A stretch of 64,000 nucleotides of DNA from Candidatus Sphingomonas colombiensis. Its GTDB lineage: Bacteria > Pseudomonadota > Alphaproteobacteria > Sphingomonadales > Sphingomonadaceae. Shown piece after piece: positions 24,663 to 33,559 of this stretch (position 1 is the first letter of the stretch; every line of letters begins with the position of its first letter). Under the pieces are notes generated by a model. It was not told the origin of the DNA, ran no database searches, and saw only the letters and a list, made by a program, of their open reading frames with translations. The position numbers and the translations under genes are program-made. Location: contig CP119315.1 in assembly GCA_029202845.1 (NCBI GenBank), positions 627,501-691,500 of the forward strand, read 5' to 3'.

Positions 24663-27449
24663 ATGAAGACGACCTATCTGATCGGCACGGCGCTGATCGC
24701 GATGGCGATACCGCAGGCGAATGTGGCGCTGGCGGAACCGATCACGACCGGGGGGGGCGGACTCCCCTCCCCCGCCGAGGCGTTTCCGACAGAGCCGGGC
24801 AGCGACTACTATCTCGCCAATTATGATGCTTACGAGAAATATCTGAAGGCGCTGGCGGCGCAATCGGATCGGATGAAGCTGATCGACATCGGCAAATCGG
24901 CCGAGGGGCGAACGATGTGGGTCGCGATCGTCTCTTCCCCCGCCAATCTGGCGAAACTCGATCATTATCGCGAGATCGCGCGCAAGCTCGCCAAGGCGGA
25001 AGGCGTGAACGAAACGCAGGCCAAGGCGCTCGCTGCGGAGGGCCGCGCGATCGTATGGATCGACGCCGGTCTGCACGCCACCGAAACGGTGACGACACAG
25101 AGCCAGATTCACGTGCTCTATCGGATGCTGACCGCGCAGGATGCGGAGACGAAACGCATTCTGGACGATACGATCATCCTGTTCGGCCATGACAACCCGG
25201 ATGGGCTGCAACTCGTCGCTGACTGGTACATGCGCAATCCCGATCCGGCGAAACGCGAGTTCCGCAGCATTCCGCGCCTGTACCAGAAATACGTCGGCCA
25301 CGATAACAACCGCGACAGCTTCATGGCGCAAATGCCGGAGACCGAGGCAGTCAATCGCGCGCTGTTCCGAGACTGGTTTCCACAGATCATCTTCAATCAG
25401 CATCAGACCGGCCCGGCGGGAATGGTCGTGTTCGTCCCGCCGTTCCGCGATCCGTTTAATTACAACTACTCGCCGATCGTGATGACGCAGCTTCAGGAAC
25501 TTGGCGCGGCGATGCACAGCCGGCTGGTTTCGGAGGAAAAGGCAGGATCGGGAATGCGCAGCGCAGCGCCTTATTCGACCTGGCACAACGGTATGGAGCG
25601 ATCGGTCGCCTATTTCCACAATTCGATCGGCCTGCTGACCGAGATCATCGGCGGCCCGACACCGGAGAAGATCCCGCTCGTCCCCGAGAACCAGCTCGCC
25701 CGCAATGACGAGCCCATGCCGATCGGGCCACGCGACTGGCATCTGAAGGACAGCCTGGAATATCAATGGTCGCTCGATCGCGCGGTGATGGATTACGCCT
25801 CGCGCAATCGCGAACGGCTGCTGATGAATTTCTGGCGGATGGGTGATCAGGCAATCGCGCGCGGCAATCGCGATAGCTGGACGATCACGCCGAATGATGT
25901 CGATGCGGTGAAGGCTGCTGCGGCCGGCAAGAAGGTCGCCACCGGCGACGACGATTATCGCGATACCCGCGCGGTCGATCCGGCGCTGTATAAGTCGGTG
26001 CTCAATGATCCGGCGAAGCGCGATCCGCGTGGTTATATCCTGACGCCCGATCAGCGCGACATGCCGACGACGATCGCTTTCCTCAACGCGCTGCTCAAGA
26101 ACGGCGTCGATATCGAACGCGCCACGGCGCCGTTCACCGTCGCCGGCAAGCGTTATCCCGCCGGCTCCTATGTCGTGAAGACCGCGCAGGCCTATCGTCC
26201 GCATATGCTCGACATGTTCGAGCCGCAGGATCACCCGCATGACGCCGAATACCCCGGCGGGCCGCCCAAGGCGCCTTATGACATCACGGGATATACGTTG
26301 GCGTTCCAGATGGGCGTGCAGTTCGATCGCGTGCTCGACGGATTCGACGGCCCGTTCCAGCGGGTTACCGCCGATCTGCTCACCCCTCCGCCCGGCCGCC
26401 AGATCGGCAGCGGCAACGCGGGCTGGATCATCGGACACGAGGCGAACAACAGCTTCATCCTCACGAACCGACTGCTCAAGGCCGGCGTGAAGGTGAAATG
26501 GCTGACCGCCGCGACGAAGATGGACGGCAAGACGCTCGCGCCCGGCGCGATCTGGGTGCCAGCGTCATCCGAATCCGCGAGGATCGTCGGGGACTCTGCA
26601 CCGCTCGGCATCGACGCCTATCGCATGGCAAAGGCGCCCGAGGGAGCCACGATCGCGCTCAAGCCGGTGCGTGTCGGGCTGGTCGATCATTATGGCGGGG
26701 TGATCCCGTCAGGCTGGACCCGCTGGCTGCTCGAACAATATGAATTCCCGTTTACGGTTATCTATCCAAAGGAACTCGACGCGGGGAATCTCAACGCGAA
26801 ATACGACGTGCTGCTGTTCGCCGATGGCACCTTCGCTGGCCCGCGCAACGGCGCGTACAAGGCGGGCTACGCAAACGCCGGGCCGAAGCCGGAGGATATT
26901 CCGGCGCAATATCGCGAGTGGCTCGGCGAGGTGACGGCCGAAAAGACCGCGCCGCAGGTGGATGCTTTTGCCAAGGCCGGCGGTACGGTCATCACCGTCG
27001 GCGGTGCCAATTACCTCGCTTCGCTGATTGCGCCCGCGATCCAGCCCGCACTGGTGACGAAAAAGGCCGATGGCACGCTTAGCGCGCTTTCCGCCAAGGA
27101 TTTCTACATCCCCGGCTCGCTGATCGAGGCGAGCGTCGATCCCACCAAGCCGCTCGCCTTCGGCATGACGCCGAAGGTCGATATGTTCTTCGACAAGAAT
27201 CAGCCTTTCACGCTCGGCGCGGGCGCGACCTCAATCGCGTGGTTCGATTCGGTAACGCCGCTCCGCAGCGGCTGGGCGGTCGGACAGGACAAGTTGAAGG
27301 GCACGGTCGCGATCGCTGATGCCGATATCGGACGCGGCAAATTGTTCGCGATGGGCACCGAGGTGACGCAGCGCGCGCAGCCCTATGCGACGTTCAAATT
27401 GCTGTTCAACGGCATCCTTTACGGCCCGGCCGCGGCGGCCACACGCTGA
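24663..27449 (+). CDS. Large periplasmic M14 zinc carboxypeptidase-like protein
   Basis: A 928-residue exported protein with signal peptide (about residues 1-24, ending ALA). The M14 peptidase domain follows (about 45-350), with zinc ligands H138 and E141 (GLHATE) and H247 (FNQHQTG) and a catalytic glutamate E327 (LLTEIIGG). The C-terminal half includes a segment VGLVDHYGGVIPSGWTRWLLEQ that resembles a class-I glutamine-amidotransferase-like fold, as seen in other very large M14 proteins, but without a clear catalytic triad. Expected role: periplasmic trimming of peptides. The gene stands alone, with a GGGGCTGGAG ribosome binding site. Confidence 0.9.
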   Translation: MKTTYLIGTALIAMAIPQANVALAEPITTGGGGLPSPAEAFPTEPGSDYYLANYDAYEKYLKALAAQSDRMKLIDIGKSAEGRTMWVAIVSSPANLAKLDHYREIARKLAKAEGVNETQAKALAAEGRAIVWIDAGLHATETVTTQSQIHVLYRMLTAQDAETKRILDDTIILFGHDNPDGLQLVADWYMRNPDPAKREFRSIPRLYQKYVGHDNNRDSFMAQMPETEAVNRALFRDWFPQIIFNQHQTGPAGMVVFVPPFRDPFNYNYSPIVMTQLQELGAAMHSRLVSEEKAGSGMRSAAPYSTWHNGMERSVAYFHNSIGLLTEIIGGPTPEKIPLVPENQLARNDEPMPIGPRDWHLKDSLEYQWSLDRAVMDYASRNRERLLMNFWRMGDQAIARGNRDSWTITPNDVDAVKAAAAGKKVATGDDDYRDTRAVDPALYKSVLNDPAKRDPRGYILTPDQRDMPTTIAFLNALLKNGVDIERATAPFTVAGKRYPAGSYVVKTAQAYRPHMLDMFEPQDHPHDAEYPGGPPKAPYDITGYTLAFQMGVQFDRVLDGFDGPFQRVTADLLTPPPGRQIGSGNAGWIIGHEANNSFILTNRLLKAGVKVKWLTAATKMDGKTLAPGAIWVPASSESARIVGDSAPLGIDAYRMAKAPEGATIALKPVRVGLVDHYGGVIPSGWTRWLLEQYEFPFTVIYPKELDAGNLNAKYDVLLFADGTFAGPRNGAYKAGYANAGPKPEDIPAQYREWLGEVTAEKTAPQVDAFAKAGGTVITVGGANYLASLIAPAIQPALVTKKADGTLSALSAKDFYIPGSLIEASVDPTKPLAFGMTPKVDMFFDKNQPFTLGAGATSIAWFDSVTPLRSGWAVGQDKLKGTVAIADADIGRGKLFAMGTEVTQRAQPYATFKLLFNGILYGPAAAATR

Positions 27450-27522
27450 ACGGGATCGGCGGAGCACGCTCGCTCCGCCGGCACCCATTTTCCCCGCGAC
27501 AACTTCCCGCTACGGCAGACTC

Positions 27523-28518
27523 ATGCACTTCTTTTCCGACAATGTGGCGCCGGTACATCCGGCGGTGTTCGCCGCGATGCAGGCGGCCGATACGGTCGAT
27601 TCCGGCTATGACGGCGATCGGCTGAGCAAGGCACTTGACGCGCGCTTCTCCGCGCTGTTCGGCCGAGAGGTCGCGGCGCTGTGGGTGCCGACCGGCACGG
27701 TCGCCAACGGCATCGCGCTGGCCACGATCTGTCCGCCTTATGGCGGCGTGATCTGCCACAATGAAGCGCATATCCAGAACGACGAATGCGGCGCGCCAGA
27801 ATTCTATACCCATGGCGCGAAGCTGCTGCTCGCGGGTGGCGCGGATGCGCGGATGACGCCCGAGACGGCGGCGGCAGTCGCAGACGCGATTCCGGATGAT
27901 GTCCACCGCGTTCAGCCGCGCGCACTTTCGCTGACCAATGCGACCGAACTCGGCACGGTCTATTCACCCGCGCAGGTCGCCGCCCTGTCTGCGCTTGCAA
28001 AGGCGCGCGGCTGGCGGGTGCATATGGATGGCGCGCGGTTCGCCAATGCGCTCGTCCACCTTGGCTGCTCCCCCGCCGATCTGACAGAGGGCGTGGACGT
28101 GCTAAGCTTCGGCTTCGTCAAAAACGGTGGCCTGTCGGCGGAAGCGCTGGTGTTCTTCGATCCCACGCTGGCCGATGACGCGCGGCGACGGCGCAAGCGC
28201 GGCGGGCATCTGTTGTCCAAGGGGCGCTATCTCGCGGCGCAGCTGCATGCGATGCTGGAGGATGATCTGTGGCTCGCCAATGCCCGCACCGCGAATGCGG
28301 CGGCGGCGGAACTGGCGGGCGCGGCGCGCGGGCGGCTGATCCACCCGGTCGAGGCGAACGAACTGTTCCTGCGCATGACGCCGGCGGAGGCGGAGGCCCT
28401 GCGCGCGCAAGGCTATGGCTTCTACGACTGGAGCGACGGCGTGATCCGGCTCGTCACCCACTGGGCCAGCCCGATGGCGGAAGTGCATGCGCTGGCGAAG
28501 GCCATCGCCGCGCTCTGA
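27523..28518 (+). CDS. ltaE: Low-specificity L-threonine aldolase-like PLP enzyme
   Basis: A 331-residue fold-type I PLP enzyme of the threonine aldolase/beta-eliminating lyase family, cleaving L-threonine or allo-threonine to glycine and acetaldehyde. Visible elements: the N-terminal FFSDNVAPVHPAV, the PLP-stacking region WVPTGTVANGIALA, NEAHIQNDECGAPE, the PLP aspartate in VHMDGARFANAL, and the Schiff-base lysine in SFGFVKNGGLSAEAL. The lysine context is atypical (KNGG in place of the SKGLG of GlyA-like aldolases), which matches the short alphaproteobacterial group. Start ATG 27523. It follows the M14 gene by 73 bp. Confidence 0.87.
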   Translation: MHFFSDNVAPVHPAVFAAMQAADTVDSGYDGDRLSKALDARFSALFGREVAALWVPTGTVANGIALATICPPYGGVICHNEAHIQNDECGAPEFYTHGAKLLLAGGADARMTPETAAAVADAIPDDVHRVQPRALSLTNATELGTVYSPAQVAALSALAKARGWRVHMDGARFANALVHLGCSPADLTEGVDVLSFGFVKNGGLSAEALVFFDPTLADDARRRRKRGGHLLSKGRYLAAQLHAMLEDDLWLANARTANAAAAELAGAARGRLIHPVEANELFLRMTPAEAEALRAQGYGFYDWSDGVIRLVTHWASPMAEVHALAKAIAAL

Positions 28519-28935
28519 TCACTCACCGATAAGATGCACCGCCACGTGCCGCCGGTGGGCGGCGCGGCGGTGTTCGAACAGATAGACGCCCTGCCACGTC
28601 CCCAGTGCCGGCCGGCCGCCGATCACCGGGATCGACAGGCTGGTCGCGGTGAGCGCGGCGCGGAGATGCGCGGGCATGTCGTCCGGCCCCTCGTCGTCAT
28701 GTTCGTAAGCGGTGCTTTCCGGCGCGATCCGCGCGAAATAGCGTTCCACGTCGCGTCGTGCCGCCGGCGCCGCATTTTCCTGCACCAACAATGACGCGGA
28801 GGTGTGGCGCACGAACATCGTCACCAAGCCGGCGGCGATCCCGCATTCCGCCACCCAGCGGCACAGGGCATCCGTGAATTCGTGCAGCCCCTGCCCCGGC
28901 GTCTCAATTACCAGCTCGGTCGTCGCCTGTCGCAT
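28519..28935 (-). CDS. yjbQ: YjbQ family protein (UPF0047)
   Basis: A 138-residue member of the YjbQ/UPF0047 family, small cytoplasmic trimeric beta proteins with secondary thiamine-phosphate synthase activity in vitro but uncertain true function. Signatures: VTMFVRHTSASLLVQENAAP (conserved histidine), YEHDDEGPDDMPAHLRAALT, GTWQGVYLFEHR. ATG 28935 fits family length; longer upstream starts in the same frame lack conservation and run into the neighbouring divergent gene. It is convergent with the threonine aldolase-like gene, their stop codons being adjacent. Confidence 0.92.
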   Translation of the reverse strand: MRQATTELVIETPGQGLHEFTDALCRWVAECGIAAGLVTMFVRHTSASLLVQENAAPAARRDVERYFARIAPESTAYEHDDEGPDDMPAHLRAALTATSLSIPVIGGRPALGTWQGVYLFEHRRAAHRRHVAVHLIGE

Positions 28936-28981
28936 CGGAGCCGCTTGCCGGAAACCCCGTCCCGACGCTAGGGCAAGCCGC

Positions 28982-30010
28982 ATGACGATCAATTCCACCG
29001 GCGCCGAGCGCCTGCAACGGCGTATGGCGCGTGGCGCTGCCTTTCTCGGTTCCGAGGTAGCGATCCTCGGCGGCGGGATGTCCTGGGTGTCCGAGCGCAA
29101 TCTGGTCGCGGCGATATCCAATGCCGGCGGCTTCGGCGTGATCGCGTGCGGCGCCATGTCGACCGATCTGCTCGACGCAGAGATCGCGGCCACCAAGGCG
29201 CTGACCGACAAGCCGTTCGGCGTGAACCTCATCACCATGCACCCAGATCTGATGGCCTTGATCGACGTGTGCGCGAAGCACAAGGTCAGTCACGTCGTGC
29301 TCGCCGGGGGCCTGCCCCCCAAAGGCAGCCTTGAAGCGATCAAGGCATCCGGGGCGAAATGCATCTGCTTCGCGCCGACGCTCGCGCTGGCGAAAAAGCT
29401 GATCCGCTCGGGCGTCGACGCGCTGGTGATCGAGGGAATGGAGGCCGGCGGCCATATCGGCCCGGTGTCCACCAGCGTGTTGGCGCAGGAGATATTGCCC
29501 GAAGTCGCCCTTGACGTTCCCGTGTTCATCGCGGGTGGCATCGGGCGCGGACAGGCGATCGCGGGCTATCTCGATATGGGCGCGGCCGGCGTACAGCTAG
29601 GCACGCGCTTCGTCTGCGCGACCGAGAGTATCGCCCACCCCAATTTCAAGAAGGCGTTCATCCGTGCATCAGCACGCGACGCAATCGCCTCGGTTCAGAT
29701 CGATCCGCGCCTGCCGGTCATTCCGGTGCGTGCGCTGAAAAATGCGGGGGGCGAGCTGTTCACCCAGAAGCAGCGCGAAGTGGCGCAGGCGCTCGACGAG
29801 GGGCGGCTGGCGATGGCCGAAGCGCAACTCCAGATCGAGCATTACTGGGCTGGTGCGTTGCGCCGCGCCGTGATCGACGGAGATGTCGAACACGGCAGCA
29901 TCATGGCCGGCCAGTCGGTCGGCATGGTGACCAAAGAAGAACCCGTAACCGACATCATCGCGACGTTGATGGACGAGGCTGCGCACGCGCTGGAAAAACG
30001 CGCGGCCTGA
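28982..30010 (+). CDS. NAD(P)H-dependent flavin oxidoreductase / nitronate monooxygenase family
   Basis: A 342-residue FMN TIM-barrel enzyme of the 2-nitropropane dioxygenase/FabK-like family. The FMN-binding elements are present: the N-terminal LGGGMSWVSERNLVAAISNAGGFGVIACG, the central VIEGMEAGGHIGP, and the phosphate-binding VFIAGGIGRGQAIAGYLDMGAAGVQLGTRFV. Possible activities are oxidation of nitronates such as propionate-3-nitronate, or enoyl-ACP reduction; the C-terminal sequence (GQSVGMVTKEEPVTDII) favours the nitronate monooxygenase-like subgroup. Divergent from yjbQ with 46 bp between start codons, so the promoters overlap. Confidence 0.87.
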   Translation: MTINSTGAERLQRRMARGAAFLGSEVAILGGGMSWVSERNLVAAISNAGGFGVIACGAMSTDLLDAEIAATKALTDKPFGVNLITMHPDLMALIDVCAKHKVSHVVLAGGLPPKGSLEAIKASGAKCICFAPTLALAKKLIRSGVDALVIEGMEAGGHIGPVSTSVLAQEILPEVALDVPVFIAGGIGRGQAIAGYLDMGAAGVQLGTRFVCATESIAHPNFKKAFIRASARDAIASVQIDPRLPVIPVRALKNAGGELFTQKQREVAQALDEGRLAMAEAQLQIEHYWAGALRRAVIDGDVEHGSIMAGQSVGMVTKEEPVTDIIATLMDEAAHALEKRAA

Positions 30011-30016
30011 ACGAGA

Positions 30017-30053
30017 AACGCGAGCATCGCCGCCTGACGACGACGCTCGCGTT
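30017..30053 (+). terminator. Stem-loop after the flavin oxidoreductase gene
   Basis: AACGCGAGC (30017-30025) and GCTCGCGTT (30045-30053) form a perfect 9-bp stem with a 19-nt loop, 6 nt after the stop codon. No T-run follows immediately. Confidence 0.45.
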
Positions 30054-30127
30054 AACGCCTCACCGCGTTGGTAACCTTTTATTAACCATTTGAGCGCCGA
30101 ATCCTTCGCACAGAGGGAGAAAGCGCC

Positions 30128-30892
30128 ATGGAAAGGGCCGCCATATCCATCGCGACCGCCGCGCTTGCGGCATCGCTCACGGCTTGCGCCTCGCATCCGA
30201 AGAAGATCGCGGTCGCCGTGCCACCGCCCGCCCGCAATCCAGCGGCCGCCGCGCCGATGCCGGCTGGCGGCTATGCAGGGATGAAAATTCCGACGCGCTT
30301 GTCAGACGGCAGTTACCTGACGCCCAACCGCAATCTAAGCGCCGCCGCTTCCGTGTGGCACCTGCGCGCAGCGCTAAATGTTGCCGCGCTCGCCTGTCGC
30401 GGCGCGGAGCAGGTGGCGATCGTCGAACGCTACAATAGCTTGCTGACCCGGCAGAAGGCCGCTTTCGCGCAGGCACAAACCACCTTGGCGGCGGAATATC
30501 GTGCGACTGGGGGCGACTGGCAGTCGCGTGAGGACGACGCGATGACGCGGCTCTACAATTACTTTTCACAGGATTTCGCGCGCACGGCATTCTGCGCGCG
30601 CGCAGCGCATGTGCTGGCCAGCGCGGAGGGGACGACGCCTGCTTCGTTCGAGACGTTCGCGGGCGAACAACTGCCAGCGCTCGATCAACCGTTCGTCGAA
30701 TTTTTCCGCTCTTATGACGCATGGCGCGCCGGGCAGGCCATGCGCCCAGTGATCGCCTACGCCAGCCCGACGGTGATACCGGTCGCGCCGAAACACGTTC
30801 CGGCAAAAGTGGAAGCCGTAAAGCCAGGCAAACCCCCGCACCTGCACGTCGACATGAACGCGCTGCAGGACCAATCGATCGCCGGGGGCTGA
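30128..30892 (+). CDS. Hypothetical lipoprotein
   Basis: A 254-residue predicted lipoprotein: signal region MERAAISIATAALAASLTAC with lipobox L-T-A-C (C20), then an Ala/Pro-rich linker (about residues 25-50) that could span the periplasm. The folded helical domain covers about 55-210. Two cysteines within it (ALACRGAEQ and TAFCARAAH) are placed to form a disulfide that would staple its helices. A basic proline-rich tail (VAPKHVPAKVEAVKPGKPP) ends the protein. I know no named family. It lies directly before the ybgC-tol-pal cluster on the same strand, so an envelope function is inferred only from location and lipidation. Confidence 0.75.
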   Translation: MERAAISIATAALAASLTACASHPKKIAVAVPPPARNPAAAAPMPAGGYAGMKIPTRLSDGSYLTPNRNLSAAASVWHLRAALNVAALACRGAEQVAIVERYNSLLTRQKAAFAQAQTTLAAEYRATGGDWQSREDDAMTRLYNYFSQDFARTAFCARAAHVLASAEGTTPASFETFAGEQLPALDQPFVEFFRSYDAWRAGQAMRPVIAYASPTVIPVAPKHVPAKVEAVKPGKPPHLHVDMNALQDQSIAGG

Positions 30893-30946
30893 TCAACCGC
30901 GCACGGGGCTTACGCAAGCCGCGCGCTTCGGTTAACAGCCTTGATC

Positions 30947-31414
30947 ATGACGCCTGGCCGGACCGACCAGCCCGTCGAGGGGCGCTTCGACGGGACGACA
31001 CATCGCTTCCCGCTACGCGTCTATTTCGAGGACACCGATCTGTCGGGCGTCGTCTATCACGCCAATTACCTGCATTACATGGAGCGCGCCCGATCGGACA
31101 TGCTCCGACTGGCCGGCATCGACCAGCGCAGCACGCATGAGGCGGGCGAAGGTGCCTATGCCATCGCCAGCCTCGCGATCCGCTATGTCGCGCCTGCACG
31201 GCTCGACGATGCGCTGATCGTCGAGACAAAATTGACCGAAGTGCGTGCCGCATCGGTTTCCATTCATCAAAGAGTCATGCACGGGGCTATCTTGCTTGCC
31301 GAGGCCGATGTCGTCGCGGCACTGGTCGCCCCGACGGGTCGGCCGCGACGCCAGCCGGCCGCGTGGATCGAACGTTTCAACTCTCTACTGGCCAAGAAGG
31401 ACCAGACGCCTTGA
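30947..31414 (+). CDS. ybgC: Tol-Pal-associated acyl-CoA thioesterase YbgC
   Basis: A 155-residue hot-dog thioesterase with the YbgC signature RVYFEDTDLSGVVYHANYLHYMERARSD split around the catalytic aspartate of DTD and the HANYL motif. It hydrolyses short-chain acyl-CoA or acyl-ACP and is almost always the first gene of the tol-pal operon, where a link to phospholipid metabolism at the inner membrane is suspected. ATG 30947 is preferred over the in-frame TTG 30941. Its TGA overlaps the TTG start of tolQ (TTGA), so the two are coupled. Confidence 0.93.
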   Translation: MTPGRTDQPVEGRFDGTTHRFPLRVYFEDTDLSGVVYHANYLHYMERARSDMLRLAGIDQRSTHEAGEGAYAIASLAIRYVAPARLDDALIVETKLTEVRAASVSIHQRVMHGAILLAEADVVAALVAPTGRPRRQPAAWIERFNSLLAKKDQTP

Positions 31415-32103
31415 ACCTGTTCTTCAATTCCGATGCCGCCACGCTGTCGCCGGTCGCACTGTTCATCCAGGCCGACTGGGTGGTGAAGCTGGTCATGTTC
31501 GGGCTGCTCGCCGCGAGCATCTGGACCTGGGCGATCATCTTCATGTTCTGGCGCCGCATCGGCCGCACGCGGCGCGAGGCGGAGCAGTTCGAGCGCGATT
31601 TCTGGAAGGCTGACGATATCGACGCTTTCTACAAGGCGCATGTCGATGACGATCAGCCCGCTGCACGGATCTTCGTGGCCGGCGTGTCCGAGTGGCGCCG
31701 CTCGACACAAGGTGCGGCTATCGACCGTTCCGGCACGCGTGAGCGGCTGGCGACGGCGATGGGCGCGGCGGTCGCAAACGAGATCGATCGCCTGTCGGAT
31801 CGGCTCAACATCCTCGCCACCGTCGGCTCGGTCGCGCCGTTCGTCGGCCTGTTCGGCACGGTGTGGGGCATTATGCGCAGCTTCACCTCGATCGCCAGCC
31901 AGCAGAACACCAGCCTCGCCGTCGTCGCGCCGGGGATCGCGGAGGCTCTGTTCGCCACCGCGATCGGCCTGTTCGCGGCAATCCCGGCGGTGATCGCGTA
32001 CAACCGCTTCAGCCACGGCATCAACCGGATCGAGGCACGACTCAACCGCTTTGCCGACGGCTTCCACGCCACGCTGAGCCGCCAGCTCGATCGCGAGCGC
32101 TGA
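31411..32103 (+). CDS. tolQ: Tol-Pal system proton channel subunit TolQ
   Basis: A 230-residue inner-membrane protein of the MotA/TolQ/ExbB family with three transmembrane segments (about VVKLVMFGLLAASIWTWAII, then LATVGSVAPFVGLFGTVWGI and ALFATAIGLFAAIPAVIAYN). It forms the proton channel that, with TolR, energises TolA. The family motif around GLFGTVWGIMRSF is intact. The start is a TTG at 31411, overlapping the ybgC stop, since no ATG is available near the conserved N-terminus (LNLFFNSDAATLSPVALF). Confidence 0.95.
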   Translation: MNLFFNSDAATLSPVALFIQADWVVKLVMFGLLAASIWTWAIIFMFWRRIGRTRREAEQFERDFWKADDIDAFYKAHVDDDQPAARIFVAGVSEWRRSTQGAAIDRSGTRERLATAMGAAVANEIDRLSDRLNILATVGSVAPFVGLFGTVWGIMRSFTSIASQQNTSLAVVAPGIAEALFATAIGLFAAIPAVIAYNRFSHGINRIEARLNRFADGFHATLSRQLDRER

Positions 32104-32107
32104 GCCA

Positions 32108-32542
32108 ATGGCGATGCAACTCCCCTCCCAACGGAGCGGTAGGCGGCGGGCGCCTATGGCGGAGATCAACGTCACGCCATTGGTGGACGTGATGCTCGTA
32201 TTGTTGATCATCTTCATGGTTACCGCACCATTGCTGACGGCGGGCGTGCCGGTGAACCTGCCGGACAGCCGCGCCAAGCCGCTCGACCAGGATCAGCAGC
32301 CGACCGAGATTTCGATCGACACGATGGGCCGCATCTTCATCGCCAAGGAAGAAGTGCCCGAGCAGCAACTGCCGCAGCATCTGGAGCAGATCGCCGCACG
32401 CACGCCGGCCGGCGGCCAACCGCCGCAGGTGTTCCTGCGCGCGGACAAATCGCTCGATTACGGCCATGTGATGCGCGTGATGGGCGAGCTGAACCGCGCC
32501 GGGCTGAACCGCGTCGCGCTGGTGACGGTCGGCGAGGATTGA
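32108..32542 (+). CDS. tolR: Tol-Pal system protein TolR
   Basis: A 144-residue ExbD/TolR family protein: cytoplasmic lead with AEINVTPLVDVMLVLLIIFMV, in which the membrane aspartate of PLVDVMLVLL is the proton-carrying residue. A periplasmic domain follows (PVNLPDSRAKPL, then QVFLRADKSLDYGHVMRVMGELNRAGL). It works with TolQ as the proton-motive motor during outer-membrane constriction at division. It begins 4 bp after tolQ. Confidence 0.95.
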   Translation: MAMQLPSQRSGRRRAPMAEINVTPLVDVMLVLLIIFMVTAPLLTAGVPVNLPDSRAKPLDQDQQPTEISIDTMGRIFIAKEEVPEQQLPQHLEQIAARTPAGGQPPQVFLRADKSLDYGHVMRVMGELNRAGLNRVALVTVGED

Positions 32543-32546
32543 TCGC

Positions 32547-33488
32547 GTGGATCGGGCTGAGAAGATCGGGCTGGGAATCGCCATCGCCGGGCACGTCGTG
32601 CTGTTCGGCCTGTTGTCGGTCGGCTTTCTCGCCACCCCCAATCCGATCAACCTGAAACAACATCCGATCGAGGTAAGCCTGGTCAAGGATGTCGGGCTGG
32701 AAGCGACCGCGCCGCAGGCGGAAACGCAGCCCGCGCAATCGGTCGCCCCGGATCAGGGCGAGCCGGAGGAAGCGGCCGCGCCCGCCCCCGTGGCCGCAGC
32801 GCCAGAACCGAAACCCGCGCCGGTGCCGCAGCCCGCGCCGAAGCCCGAGCCGAAGCCGGCCCCGGTAAAGCCCGCGCCGAAACCCGCGCCCGCGCCAAAA
32901 CCCGAACCCAAACCGGAGCCCAAGCCGAAGCGCGAGCCGCCGGCAGCGGAAAAGACCGCCGAAAAGCCCGCACCGCCCAAGCATCAGGCAGCGGCGGCGG
33001 CGTCCGAAAAGACCCCGCCCGCCAAGGCGCCCGGCACCGGCAAATCGGCCGAGGCCAAGGCGACGCGCCCGCGCGGCAGCCGGCTCGGCGCCGATTTCCT
33101 GAAGGGGCTGACCAGCGACGAGAGCAAATCGACCAGCCAGGTGCCGCGCGCCGCGAAGATCGACGCGGCGGCACTCGCCTCGATCGTGCAGGCGATCGCG
33201 CGACAGATCCAGCCATGCGCTGATCGGCAGGTCGATCCCGGCCCCGGGGCGAACGAGATCGTCACCACGCTGAACCTGAAACTCAACGAGGATGGCACGC
33301 TCGCAGCCACACCAACCGTGGTGCGCCAGACCGGGGTCAACGACGAGAACCAGCGTTATGCGCGCCGCGTGATCGATCTGGGCATCGCCGCGTTCAAGGG
33401 CTGTTCACCGCTCAAGTTGCCGCCGCAATTCTATTCGACCCCCAACGGCGGGTGGGAGAATATCAACTATCAGTGGAAGCTCCGGTGA
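32547..33488 (+). CDS. tolA: Tol-Pal system protein TolA
   Basis: A 313-residue TolA: a single N-terminal transmembrane helix (GLGIAIAGHVVLFGLLSVGFLA), and a long Pro/Lys/Ala/Glu-rich periplasmic stalk (about residues 50-165) with repeated PKPEPKPAP-type units instead of the alanine-rich helix of E. coli TolA. The C-terminal domain (about 205-313) resembles TonB/TolA (IVQAIARQIQPCADRQVDPGPGANE, LNLKLNEDGTLAATP). It spans the periplasm to link TolQR to TolB/Pal. Starts with GTG 32547, 4 bp after tolR. The proline-rich stalk is prone to repeat-length changes. Confidence 0.92.
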   Translation: MDRAEKIGLGIAIAGHVVLFGLLSVGFLATPNPINLKQHPIEVSLVKDVGLEATAPQAETQPAQSVAPDQGEPEEAAAPAPVAAAPEPKPAPVPQPAPKPEPKPAPVKPAPKPAPAPKPEPKPEPKPKREPPAAEKTAEKPAPPKHQAAAAASEKTPPAKAPGTGKSAEAKATRPRGSRLGADFLKGLTSDESKSTSQVPRAAKIDAAALASIVQAIARQIQPCADRQVDPGPGANEIVTTLNLKLNEDGTLAATPTVVRQTGVNDENQRYARRVIDLGIAAFKGCSPLKLPPQFYSTPNGGWENINYQWKLR

Positions 33489-33559
33489 TCGCGCCGGTGC
33501 TCCACGATCGCGCCGCGCCGGGAGAGCGGGGCCGCGAGAACGAAAGGAAAGGCCCTGTC

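Noticed and set aside
24633..26438. A 601-codon minus-strand frame opposite the M14 peptidase
   Set aside because: Arg/His/Ile-rich antisense product with no motif; the plus strand carries signal peptide and zinc ligands.
32860..32960. Tandem repeats encoding a separate proline-rich protein
   Set aside because: The CCGAAGCCC-type repeats are in frame inside tolA and are its periplasmic stalk.
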